Of a DNA stretch of 8,757 nucleotides, positions 1 to 7,102 are shown one piece after another (position 1 is the stretch's first letter; each line of letters starts with the position of its first letter). The notes under the pieces were generated by a model. That model was given only the letters and a program-made list of their open reading frames with translations, was not told the DNA's origin and did no database searches. The translations under genes and the position numbers were made by a program. Origin of the DNA: Candidatus Sumerlaeota bacterium (GTDB lineage Bacteria > Sumerlaeota > Sumerlaeia > MWCT01 > JAGHBZ01); contig JAGHBZ010000043.1 in assembly GCA_021160705.1 (NCBI GenBank), positions 1 through 8,757 on the forward strand, in the 5' to 3' direction.

Positions 1-75
1 ACTGATGTCATAGATATATTGCTTCACTCCCCCAATAGGCTCAGACAATCCACGTGCAAGAATTCCAATATTCAT
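1..75 (-). CDS. Probable glycosyltransferase, N-terminal fragment (5' end only)
   Basis: Read on the minus strand, an ATG at 73-75 opens 25 codons that run off the left edge without a stop. The peptide starts MNIGILARGLSEPIGGVKQY. A short beta strand (NIGILARG) followed by a glycine-rich turn (PIGGVKQYI) is the usual opening of GT4-type (GT-B fold) glycosyltransferases, in which this loop lies next to the sugar-nucleotide and acceptor site. Such enzymes add sugars to cell-surface glycans or lipids in the cytoplasm; donor and acceptor cannot be told from 25 residues. The upstream bases are A-rich (GAAAAAAG, TATAAAA) with no strong Shine-Dalgarno match. The gene is divergent from the secreted toroid gene and shares an 85-base spacer with it. 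The start and reading frame are fairly secure; the family call rests on the first 25 residues only. Confidence 0.6.
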   Translation of the reverse strand, partial: MNIGILARGLSEPIGGVKQYIYDIS

Positions 76-98
76 TTTTATACTTTTTTCTTTTTTAG

Positions 99-127
99 TT
101 GACTTTTTTCGAACAATGTTAAATTAT
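99..127 (+). promoter_or_regulatory. Candidate sigma-70 promoter of the secreted toroid gene
   Basis: TTGACT at 99-104 matches the -35 consensus at 5 of 6 positions. With a 17-base spacer it is followed by AATTAT at 122-127, a 4 of 6 match to the -10 box. Transcription would begin near 134, giving a leader of about 27 bases before the ATG at 161. That would exclude the upstream in-frame ATG at 116. The surrounding sequence is strongly A/T-rich, so chance matches are likely. Confidence 0.4.
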
Positions 128-148
128 CTTATATCCATATTTAAATGC

Positions 149-156
149 AGGGGGAG
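149..156 (+). promoter_or_regulatory. Ribosome binding site that fixes the start at 161
   Basis: AGGGGGAG lies four bases before the ATG at 161. The next in-frame ATG upstream, at 116, has no purine-rich site before it, and the 15 residues it would add (including a CRGRK stretch) would bury the signal peptide. The start at 161 places a charged MKVK directly before the hydrophobic core, as expected. Confidence 0.75.
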
Positions 157-160
157 AAAA

Positions 161-3100
161 ATGAAAGTCAAATCTTTATTATCTCTGTTCTTTTGTGGCA
201 CGGTATTTCTTTTCATCCTCTCATCGGATTTTTCATCTGGCGGAGACTCAATAGAAAGTGCCTTGCAATGGATAAGCAACACCCAGACAGACCTGGGAGG
301 ATGGACATCAGGAGAAATGGCGTTAAAGTATTCTTATGCAGTAAGGGCACTGGCTTTGGCTGGTGAAAGGAATACTACCTTTCGTCAAATATATGTCAGA
401 CTAAAACAGATGCAGTCACCAAATGGAAGCTGGGATAACTCCATTAATGCTACTTCTGAGGCAATTTGGGCATTAATAGAGGCTGGTGACCTGCCTAATA
501 TCTCGCCTGTCAAGAAAGGTGTTGCCTGGCTAAAGTCAAAACAAAAAGATGATGGACATTGGGGAGAAACCACAACCATTAGAAAAACTTCACTAGCCTG
601 TATTGTACTACAACTTGCCGGTGAGAGCGAGAGCACAGAGTTGCAAAAAGGAATTCAGTGGCTAAAGAGCGTGCAGAACGAAAATGGTTGGTGGGGTCTG
701 GACCCCGGCTCCATTTCTTCTATCGGAAATAATCATTATCCTCTCTATGCATTGTATCTTGCTGACCCTGATGATACCTCTACTCAAAAGGCGTTAAACT
801 GGTTTAAATCTTACAATCCCAATCAGCCCATCTGGTATATAGTAACCACTATGGGCTTGGCATACGTGGGTGAGACAATTGTGATGCCCACACGTTTGAA
901 TCAACTTATGAATGCGCAGAATGCTGATGGGGGATGGGGTGATCATACAGGGTGGCCATCTTCATTGTCACGAACGTGTATGGCAATAATTGGGCTCTCT
1001 CTGGCAAAAGAGCTTGGTCATTCAGAAGTTGACCCGTGTTTAACTGAGGCACTTAACTGGGTGTATGCCTACTATACGAAGCCATATTTAACAGGTGAGT
1101 ATACGAGAGTTTATCCTACAGGGCTTATTATTGGAGCAATTTCTCCGCTCCTTGACCCATCAAATACCACTATTGAAAAGGCAGTTAATTTATATAAAAG
1201 TGTAGGTACTGGCTGGAGTTGGTCATTTCACCACCGCCCACCTTATGAATATAGAACCGACACAACTGGCGTCTCCGTTTGGGGATTGACGCAAACGCAA
1301 AGAAGTGATGTCTGCTCAATTATAGATGAGTCTGTGGACAAGATTCTGGTTGCACAAAACTCAGATGGTGGTTGGGGTGTGTGGCGCGAGAACTCCGCAA
1401 GCACCATCTACTATACACTTCACGCTTTATGGGGACTAATCTCAGTCGGGTATACTACCTGTGACAGCGAGGTAATTAATGGGTTTAATTATTTAGCCTC
1501 ACACTCCAGCGAAAATTACCTTGACGACACATTGTATAATGCACTCTATTCCTGGCTCCTTAACCAGGTGGAGTATTCATCTGATACAGTTTGGGGACTA
1601 TATGAACATCTCTACTATGCGCAGAATCCTGATGGAGGCTGGGGCGCAACTGCCGATGATAAGTTCAGTGCAGTCTCGCCCACTGCAATGGCAATGATTG
1701 CCTTAAGTGATTGCGAGACGCAGTACCGCAGGTCAATCCTGCGAGGACGCCGTTGGCTGAAGGCACACCAGAACCCTGATGGCAGCTGGGCAGAGTTGCC
1801 AATGGTACGCCCCAAGGTCAATTCTTCAAAAGCTACCGCTTACGCACTCTGGGCTTTGAGCAGAACACAGGATGTAGATACCACACCCAGACTATTCATC
1901 TCCGTAAACAAAAAACGCTATTTACCGGGAGATAGTGCTCGCATAAGCATAACTTGCAACGATGTGCCAGACTCACTTCACGCCGGCGTAGTACTGCCCG
2001 ATGGTACCCTCCAGCTCCTGAACCTTATTCATCGCTCTTATGATGAGATATACGATGCATCATTAAAAATAGACGAGAACACCTCGCCTGGTGCGTTTGT
2101 CGTTTCAGCAGTTGCCGAGTTCCCGGGTGGTGAGTTTGACGCCGCGGTGTTGAGCGTGGAGGTAGATTCACCATATCAGACCGACTACATTGCCGACCAG
2201 TTCGAGGAGAATGAACGATGGGTCCAGGATGCAGCACCAGGACAATTTGAGGTCCCTGAGTTTATTGAAGAGCCCGGTCATCTTGGACTAAAGGCAAACG
2301 CTATAAATACCTTTGGCTACTGGACAAGCTTTGACCAGATAATTTACGCCCTGCCTGAAAGCATATATCGTGCGGAGTTTCGTGTAAGCTCTACTGCAAC
2401 AGATTGCACGTTAGTCCCCGGATTTCGTCTAAGACTCAATCGAGACGATTATCAGCTGGCTACTGATTACGTGGTGAACAGCTATGGTGATGGGGCTCAT
2501 TCTCCCACTACTGAGGGCAAGACGTATGAAGTGTATTGTGTGCCATTCCAGGGTCCCGGTGTCACCGACGACGCTATCGGTGGTTTAATCGCCTCCTTTG
2601 ATATTATGTATTTTGAACCCTCAGACGACCCGAACACTGTGCTCTACCTTGACGAGATAAATATTGAGCGAATACCGGTGAGCTTTATAGCAGATGAGTT
2701 CTCCACTCAGGTTGCCTATACCTTTGATACTGATACTGAAGGCTGGACCACCGACACCGCTACGGTGTTTGACGCACCTGAATTTATTCATTCAGGAGGA
2801 AAGTTGATGTTGCGTGCGAAAAATAATACCAACACCTATGGCTACTGGTGGAGTCCACCTATCCCGGTGGAGTCGGGTAAGATTTATCGACTGCACGCCA
2901 GAGTGGGCAGTGATGCACTCTCACGCCAGGAGGTGCCGGGAATACGTGTACGGCTAAACGACAGAAGTTTTCAGTCCGCAGCCACTCTTACTATAAATAG
3001 TCTGGGCAATGCCAGTGCCTCGCCCTGCATTGGCGAGACCGCAGATTATGAGCTCTATTTTGTCCCGGCTGAGAGCGCCTCATCCGCTGGAATGGTCGCA

Positions 3101-3199
3101 TCATTTGATATACTCAATTTTGACTCCGGAGATAAATCCGATGGTCTCCTGACCCTTGACCTGCTCACTGTTGATTCTGCCCAACTCCCTTTATTTTAG
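161..3199 (+). CDS. Secreted double-toroid protein (squalene-cyclase/TED-like repeats) with macroglobulin-like and duplicated C-terminal beta domains
   Basis: The product is 1012 residues. Residues 1-25 form a signal peptide (MKVK, then a hydrophobic core at 5-20), so it is exported. Residues 31-570 carry about twelve helical-pair repeats at roughly 45-residue pitch, most ending in a QW-like motif: QTDLGGW 42, QSPNGSW 85, KQKDDGHWG 127, VQNENGWWG 171, AQNADGGWG 252, AQNSDGGWG 398, AQNPDGGWG 487 and HQNPDGSW 536; those near 210, 300, 340 and 440 are worn. This is the alpha/alpha-toroid fold of squalene/hopene cyclases, prenyltransferases and complement TED domains. The cyclase DXDD motif is absent from its usual place and there is no CGEQ thioester. 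Residues 575-670 (LFISVNKKRYLPGDSARISI) look like a macroglobulin or Ig-like beta domain. Residues 678-840 and 843-1012 are two copies of one beta-rich module. There is no C-terminal sorting signal. Export argues against isoprenoid cyclisation; glycan or protein binding, or a polysaccharide lyase or hydrolase role, is possible. Domain calls are good; function is unknown. Confidence 0.85.
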   Translation: MKVKSLLSLFFCGTVFLFILSSDFSSGGDSIESALQWISNTQTDLGGWTSGEMALKYSYAVRALALAGERNTTFRQIYVRLKQMQSPNGSWDNSINATSEAIWALIEAGDLPNISPVKKGVAWLKSKQKDDGHWGETTTIRKTSLACIVLQLAGESESTELQKGIQWLKSVQNENGWWGLDPGSISSIGNNHYPLYALYLADPDDTSTQKALNWFKSYNPNQPIWYIVTTMGLAYVGETIVMPTRLNQLMNAQNADGGWGDHTGWPSSLSRTCMAIIGLSLAKELGHSEVDPCLTEALNWVYAYYTKPYLTGEYTRVYPTGLIIGAISPLLDPSNTTIEKAVNLYKSVGTGWSWSFHHRPPYEYRTDTTGVSVWGLTQTQRSDVCSIIDESVDKILVAQNSDGGWGVWRENSASTIYYTLHALWGLISVGYTTCDSEVINGFNYLASHSSENYLDDTLYNALYSWLLNQVEYSSDTVWGLYEHLYYAQNPDGGWGATADDKFSAVSPTAMAMIALSDCETQYRRSILRGRRWLKAHQNPDGSWAELPMVRPKVNSSKATAYALWALSRTQDVDTTPRLFISVNKKRYLPGDSARISITCNDVPDSLHAGVVLPDGTLQLLNLIHRSYDEIYDASLKIDENTSPGAFVVSAVAEFPGGEFDAAVLSVEVDSPYQTDYIADQFEENERWVQDAAPGQFEVPEFIEEPGHLGLKANAINTFGYWTSFDQIIYALPESIYRAEFRVSSTATDCTLVPGFRLRLNRDDYQLATDYVVNSYGDGAHSPTTEGKTYEVYCVPFQGPGVTDDAIGGLIASFDIMYFEPSDDPNTVLYLDEINIERIPVSFIADEFSTQVAYTFDTDTEGWTTDTATVFDAPEFIHSGGKLMLRAKNNTNTYGYWWSPPIPVESGKIYRLHARVGSDALSRQEVPGIRVRLNDRSFQSAATLTINSLGNASASPCIGETADYELYFVPAESASSAGMVASFDILNFDSGDKSDGLLTLDLLTVDSAQLPLF
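2192..3196 (+). repeat. Tandem duplicated beta-rich module in the toroid protein
   Basis: At protein level, residues 678-840 and 843-1012 align along their length. Paired landmarks are IADQF/IADEF, PEFIEEPGHLGLKA/PEFIHSGGKLMLRA, NTFGYWTS/NTYGYWWS, YRAEFRVSS/YRLHARVGS, VPGFRLRLN/VPGIRVRLN, VVNSYGDG/TINSLGNA, TYEVYCVPF/DYELYFVPA, LIASFDIMYF/MVASFDILNF and LYLDEINIERIP/LTLDLLTVDSAQLP. The copies have diverged too far for obvious DNA identity, so the duplication is old. The pattern of alternating hydrophobic strands with Trp/Tyr clusters suggests a jelly-roll, carbohydrate-binding-like fold; that is inference. Confidence 0.8.
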
Positions 3200-3233
3200 C
3201 CAGACAATAAAATATATACCCTACCACCGCTAT

Positions 3234-3260
3234 AAAAACCCTGGCTAACTTATTGAGCCA
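3234..3260 (-). terminator. Rho-independent terminator of the kinase/regulator/coiled-coil operon
   Basis: On the minus strand, TGGCT, a bulged C, AA, the loop TAAG and TTAGCCA form a seven-pair stem (arms 3253-3260 and 3242-3248). It is followed by GGG and then TTTTT (3234-3238). It begins 18 bases after the coiled-coil gene's stop at 3279. The same hairpin could act weakly on the plus strand for the convergent toroid gene, but only CTTTG follows it on that side. One arm can also pair with TTAGCCAG at 3196-3203, which overlaps the toroid gene's stop codon. Confidence 0.6.
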
Positions 3261-3278
3261 CTTTGAATACAAATCTAC

Positions 3279-4178
3279 TTAGGGTCTCTCAACCGGATGT
3301 ATCTCGTCGCCGGGTGGAGGAAACTGGCTCTTTTCCACGGGCAGAGAGGGATGATGGGGCGTGATAGTCTCCTCCCCCAATGCACTCCGGATATGCTTTA
3401 TCTCTCTATCCAGCTGCTCTATTTGCTGTCTCAGAAAACGTATTTCCTCCTCCATTCTCTTGAGACGCCATTGTAGACGACCAACTAAAAAAGGTTGTCG
3501 GAATTTACTCGGTCTCCCTTTCCGGGGAAATATTTCTTTTTCGCCTTCTTCCTGGATGGGTGTCATTTTCTGGGGTCTGTTAATAATAGCGAGCACTTCT
3601 TCGGTACCATAAGTTTCTACTGTCTCAACGACATTCTTCAAATCCTGCCATTTCTTGAGTTCTTTTTGTGCCTGTTCAATTTTGTCCCTGTGTGTTTCAG
3701 GCGTTGTCTTTAACTTTTCCAGTCGTTCCGAGATGGTATTAATCCGTTGCTGGATAATACGCCTTATATCCTTATCTTGAGCGATTTTCTCCAGCAGAGC
3801 ACTCTGTTTTTCTTCAAGCTCCCTTGACTTGACAATCTTGGTATGCAGAGTGGTGATAATTTTTTCAATCCTGCTCTTCAGTATCCTGTCTCTTAGATAA
3901 TTTGTCCCACTTAGCTCTTTCTTTAAACGCCCCAATCGCCCTAAAAGCTCTATCTTTTCTTTTTCAATCTGGCGTACTTTCTCAGTGATGGATTGAAACT
4001 CGTTCAAAAGTCCTCTGGCTTTCTTGAGTTCACCCGGTGTTATTATCTTTTTGCTTGATTCTGTTGCTTCTTTATCTTCAGTTTTTCCCTGTTGCTCCAC
4101 ACCAGTGATACTACCGAGTAGTGGCAGGAGAAAAACGACTACACCCATCAGATAAACAGTGTACTTAATCACTCTCAT
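3279..4178 (-). CDS. Membrane-anchored or exported coiled-coil protein, unrecognised
   Basis: I do not recognise this 299-residue protein. Residues 1-25 (MRVIKY, then a hydrophobic run to about LLGSITG) form an uncleaved anchor or a signal peptide, so the rest should lie outside the cytoplasmic membrane. Residues 46-185 are very rich in Lys, Glu, Arg and Leu/Ile in heptad-like spacing and look like a long coiled coil. Residues 186-206 (ETYGTEEVLAIINRP) form a short ordered segment. Residues 207-230 are a basic, Pro-containing linker, and 235-268 (RLKRMEEEIRFLRQQIEQLD) are a second coiled coil. The tail 270-299 is rich in Pro and His. The start ATG lies inside the end of the regulator gene, a 14-base overlap that suggests translational coupling. 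A GTG nine bases upstream is an alternative start. It is last in the operon with the sensor kinase and sigma-54 regulator, so a role as an accessory to, or target of, that system is an inference from position only. Confidence 0.75.
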   Translation of the reverse strand: MRVIKYTVYLMGVVVFLLPLLGSITGVEQQGKTEDKEATESSKKIITPGELKKARGLLNEFQSITEKVRQIEKEKIELLGRLGRLKKELSGTNYLRDRILKSRIEKIITTLHTKIVKSRELEEKQSALLEKIAQDKDIRRIIQQRINTISERLEKLKTTPETHRDKIEQAQKELKKWQDLKNVVETVETYGTEEVLAIINRPQKMTPIQEEGEKEIFPRKGRPSKFRQPFLVGRLQWRLKRMEEEIRFLRQQIEQLDREIKHIRSALGEETITPHHPSLPVEKSQFPPPGDEIHPVERP

Positions 4179-5604
4179 TATGTTCACCTTCCCTTCTTTT
4201 CCCGAACCGAGAACGCAATTTCTCTATCTCGCTCTCCAGTCCATATTTCTTTATTCTATACCCAAGCGTACGCCTCGTTATGCCTAAAAGTCGTGCTGCA
4301 CGTGAGAAATTTGCCTGTGTCTTATTCATTGCGTTCAGGATGGCTCGTTTCTCCATCTCCTCAAGTGTCAGGTGCTCTAAGTCAACTGGACGAGTGGTCT
4401 CTGACTGCTTTGCTCCATAATTTCTTATAGACATTGGCAAATCATCTATAGTAATTTCGTCGCCTTCGCTCATCACAACCGCATGTTCAATGGCATTCTC
4501 CAGTTCCCGGATGTTTCCCGGCCAGGGATATTTCATTAGCAACTCAAACGTCTCCTTATTCACCTTATAGGTTCGACCACGCGGCGCATATTTCCGCAAA
4601 AAATGCTCAATTAGATAAGGAATATCTTCTGGTCGTTCCCGGAGTGGCGGGATGTAAATAGGCACCACATTCAGCCGATAATAAAGGTCCTGACGAAACG
4701 TGCCTTTCTCCACAGCCTCCTCCAGATTTCTATTGGTAGCTGCGATGATTCGCACGTCTACCTTAATCGTCTCAGCGTAGTCACCCAGACGCTGGAACTC
4801 GCCCTCCTGCAGGACACGTAACAATTTTACCTGCAACGCAGGGGAAATGTCACCAATCTCATCCAGAAAAATCGTGCCACCATCGGCGACCTGAAACAGA
4901 CCTTTGCGGTCTTCGTATGCACCAGTAAACGTACCACGAACGTAGCCAAATAACTCACTCTCCAGCAGGGTATCCGGAATCGCTGAGCACATCACTTTTA
5001 TCAAAGGTTTATTATGGCGTGGACTCATTGAGTAAATGGTCTTTGCAATAATCTCTTTTCCACACCCGCTTTCGCCACGAAGAAGTACAGTTGCCGAAGT
5101 TGGAGCGACTTTTGCTACTTTTGCCAGTACCTCCTGCATCGGCTTACTAATACCAACAATGTTTTTGAAACTGTATTTATCCTGAATGATTTCCTTGAGC
5201 AATTGGTTTTCTTCCTTCAGGGAACGTGTCTCAAGCAAGCGGTTCAGCATTAGTTTTAACTCATCAAGTGGTACAGGTTTTATCAGGTAATCAAATGCGC
5301 CTTTTTTCATTGCCTCCACCGCAGTTTGCACGGTGGCATACGCAGTGATGATGATAAAATCTGCTGATTTCTGCCACTGTTTGGCTTCTTCAAGAATATC
5401 TATCCCGTTTAGTTCACCAGGCAGCTTCAGGTCGCAGAAGATTACATCCAGTTCCACCGGTTGGCGAATTATCTCCAGTGCGCTCTCCGCTGTATTTGCT
5501 ACCAATACCCTATAGCCCTCACGCTCAAGTGCACGTTTTATCACGGCTGTCAGTTTTACCTCATCGTCCACTACCAGCACTGTTGCTCGCGGTTTGTCCG
5601 TCAT
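4165..5604 (-). CDS. NtrC-family sigma-54-dependent response regulator
   Basis: The 479-residue protein has the three domains and length usual for the NtrC/AtoC/ZraR group. Receiver, residues 8-120: acidic pair D13-D14, phospho-acceptor D58 (IFCDLKLPG), T87 and K109. AAA+ domain, about 147-380: Walker A GESGCGKE 177-184, Walker B IFLDEIGD 245-252, sigma-54 loop GTFTGA 224-229, arginine-finger region FRQDLYYRLN 303-312, sensor II GNIRELEN 363-370. Fis-type helix-turn-helix, 430-456 (NFSRAARLLGITRRTLGYRI). On phosphorylation by the kinase encoded 16 bases upstream it should form a ring and remodel sigma-54 RNA polymerase. The targets are unknown, and I found no convincing -24/-12 promoter in the window. 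Oddities are GTFTGA for GAFTGA, Cys for Thr in Walker A, and VMCSAIP where VNCAAIP is usual. The ATG at 5604 is preceded by GGGAG ten bases away. Family certain; pathway unknown. Confidence 0.95.
   Translation of the reverse strand: MTDKPRATVLVVDDEVKLTAVIKRALEREGYRVLVANTAESALEIIRQPVELDVIFCDLKLPGELNGIDILEEAKQWQKSADFIIITAYATVQTAVEAMKKGAFDYLIKPVPLDELKLMLNRLLETRSLKEENQLLKEIIQDKYSFKNIVGISKPMQEVLAKVAKVAPTSATVLLRGESGCGKEIIAKTIYSMSPRHNKPLIKVMCSAIPDTLLESELFGYVRGTFTGAYEDRKGLFQVADGGTIFLDEIGDISPALQVKLLRVLQEGEFQRLGDYAETIKVDVRIIAATNRNLEEAVEKGTFRQDLYYRLNVVPIYIPPLRERPEDIPYLIEHFLRKYAPRGRTYKVNKETFELLMKYPWPGNIRELENAIEHAVVMSEGDEITIDDLPMSIRNYGAKQSETTRPVDLEHLTLEEMEKRAILNAMNKTQANFSRAARLLGITRRTLGYRIKKYGLESEIEKLRSRFGKRREGEHNESD
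4184..4190 (-). promoter_or_regulatory. Ribosome binding site choosing the ATG at 4178 over the GTG at 4187
   Basis: The minus strand reads AAGGTGA with five bases before the ATG at 4178, a near-perfect match to the 16S rRNA tail. The in-frame GTG at 4187 falls inside this site. It would itself have to rely on AAGGGAAG just upstream at an unusually short distance. Confidence 0.65.
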
Positions 5605-5620
5605 AGTGGCGTATCTCCCA

Positions 5621-7000
5621 TCAATCAGGATGTAATGGCAGAGAAATGGTAACCCTGGTTCCTTTGCCAGGCTGAGAAGAAATGTCCATTATCCCACCAG
5701 CCAGCTCTATGGTGTGGGATGCAATGGTAAGTCCCAGCCCTGTGCCTTTTGGTTTAGTAGTAAAAAATGGGTCAAGCGCACGCCGGAGCTGGCGACGAGT
5801 CATACCCACCCCATAATCAATGATTTCTATGTTAGCCCGGTCAGTTTTTTTCCGATTACGCATCACACGTACTCGCACCACACCACCCTTTTCTGATGCC
5901 TCAATAGCATTCATTATGAGATTCAATAGTGCCTGTCTGAGTCCTATAGGTTCAATTTTTGTCTTGAGCTCCTCGTCTGTGAGCTCAAATTCCACATTTA
6001 CTCCGCGCCTCTCAGCTATATTCAGTATCGTCTTCTCCAGCTCTCTTATGCTATCGACCAGTGAGGTGACCTGTACTTCAGCCTCCTTTCGATGGCTCGG
6101 CAGTGTGGGTCTTGCACTCGGTGCCCACTGGAGAAAAAGCGTAATCTCGTGATTAATCCTATCGCACTCAGCTATTATATCATCCAGCAATGAGAGGCTT
6201 TCCGGGTCACTCTTCATCAACTCGGTCTTCACCTCTTCAGCAGAAGCACGAATTATGCCTAATGGATTACGAATCTCATGAGCGAGACTCGCTGCCATAG
6301 TGCCAAGTGCCTGAAGCCGTTCTGTGCGGGAGACCGTCTCCTCCGCTCGTATAAGTCGTCTTACTATCCTGTGAAATATCAAGGCTATAAATCCCAGCAG
6401 TAGCGACCCTATCCCGTCAATCCAGTATACATAGCGTTTTAATAAATCTAATTCAGCAAAATAGTCGCGGCTGGCTTCCAGACGCAAAATGTACAGCAGT
6501 GTACCATCTGGTGCAATTACCGGCACATAGGCGCGTTTGTGTGGCATCTCTTGCAGGTGATAATATGGCGTAGTGGCAGGTTCTCCATGTTTAGCCTGAC
6601 GAAGCTCCACCTCATCAATCTCAATCGTAGGGTGCGCTTTACCCACTGCCAATTTTTGTCGGGCATCTGCAAGTACTCGACCCTGAGCATCCAGAACAAT
6701 AATGTTCAGCAGGTCATTTTTTACACGAATGGCTCGGAGCAATCTCAATAAGTACTGGTAGGTCGGGAGTTCCTTGTAATTTTCAATCACCGTCGCCTCT
6801 GGCAAAGTGAGATTCTCATTCCCAATTACCACGCTTGCGGTCGTCCCGATTGCGAGCAGACGCTGACCAAGGTCGCGTTCTTTTGATTCTCTTACCAGCT
6901 GGAGAAAGACCCAACTCCCACCATTAAACACCACCAGCGTGGCGATAAACAGACCTATCGTCAAATACCCCGGCATCCTGTATATAAGTCGAGTCTGCAT
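5621..7000 (-). CDS. Membrane sensor histidine kinase (Cache-like sensor, NtrB-type core)
   Basis: The protein has 459 residues. It has a transmembrane helix at about 12-36, an extracytoplasmic domain at 37-190, a second helix at about 192-210, and then the kinase core. The outer domain has a Cache/PAS-like C-terminal half (IIVLDAQGRVLADARQKLAVG at 100-120, then AYVPVIAPDGTLLYILRLEA at 157-176), which suggests direct binding of a small external ligand. The core shows the H box LAHEIRNPLG with H241, the N box NLIMNAIEAS (N364 region), G1 box DYGVGM 395-400, F box DPFFTTK 410-416 and G2 box KGTGLGL 418-424. All key residues are present, so it should be active. There is no HAMP domain; the link from helix 2 to the H box is about 30 residues. 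Its stop is 16 bases from the start of the regulator gene, which makes them a cognate pair. The ATG at 7000 is preceded only by GAGAGAG. Ligand unknown. Confidence 0.93.
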   Translation of the reverse strand: MQTRLIYRMPGYLTIGLFIATLVVFNGGSWVFLQLVRESKERDLGQRLLAIGTTASVVIGNENLTLPEATVIENYKELPTYQYLLRLLRAIRVKNDLLNIIVLDAQGRVLADARQKLAVGKAHPTIEIDEVELRQAKHGEPATTPYYHLQEMPHKRAYVPVIAPDGTLLYILRLEASRDYFAELDLLKRYVYWIDGIGSLLLGFIALIFHRIVRRLIRAEETVSRTERLQALGTMAASLAHEIRNPLGIIRASAEEVKTELMKSDPESLSLLDDIIAECDRINHEITLFLQWAPSARPTLPSHRKEAEVQVTSLVDSIRELEKTILNIAERRGVNVEFELTDEELKTKIEPIGLRQALLNLIMNAIEASEKGGVVRVRVMRNRKKTDRANIEIIDYGVGMTRRQLRRALDPFFTTKPKGTGLGLTIASHTIELAGGIMDISSQPGKGTRVTISLPLHPD

Positions 7001-7073
7001 TTTCTCTCTCAGTCAAGAGGAAGAAACCATTTCCTATCCAATTCATAAAGAACAGACACTTTAATATACCTTC

Positions 7074-7102
7074 AGTATAATAACTCCCACGATGAATGTA
7101 TA
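7074..7102 (-). promoter_or_regulatory. Candidate sigma-70 promoter of the kinase/regulator operon
   Basis: On the minus strand TATACA (7102-7097, 4 of 6 to the -35 consensus) and TATACT (7079-7074, 5 of 6 to the -10 box) are 17 bases apart. Transcription would begin near 7067, leaving a leader of about 65 bases. The palindromes at 7120-7132 and 7153-7161 lie just upstream, where an activator or repressor could bind. The A/T-rich setting makes chance matches likely. Confidence 0.35.

Noticed and set aside
116..160. Upstream in-frame ATG of the toroid gene, adding 15 residues
   Set aside because: It has no ribosome binding site, lies upstream of the candidate transcription start, and would bury the signal peptide; the ATG at 161 has a strong site.
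176..196. Cys12 in the signal peptide as a lipobox
   Set aside because: The preceding residues are LFF, which do not fit a lipobox, and the Cys sits inside the hydrophobic core.
196..212. TGGCACG, a perfect sigma-54 -24 element
   Set aside because: The -12 GC is missing at the required spacing, and it lies inside the signal-peptide coding region.
761..778. DPDDTS in the toroid protein (residues 202-207), resembling the DXDDT catalytic motif of squalene-hopene cyclases
   Set aside because: It lies before the helix that leads to the next QW motif, not in the helix after a QW motif where cyclases carry DXDDTA. The protein is also exported.
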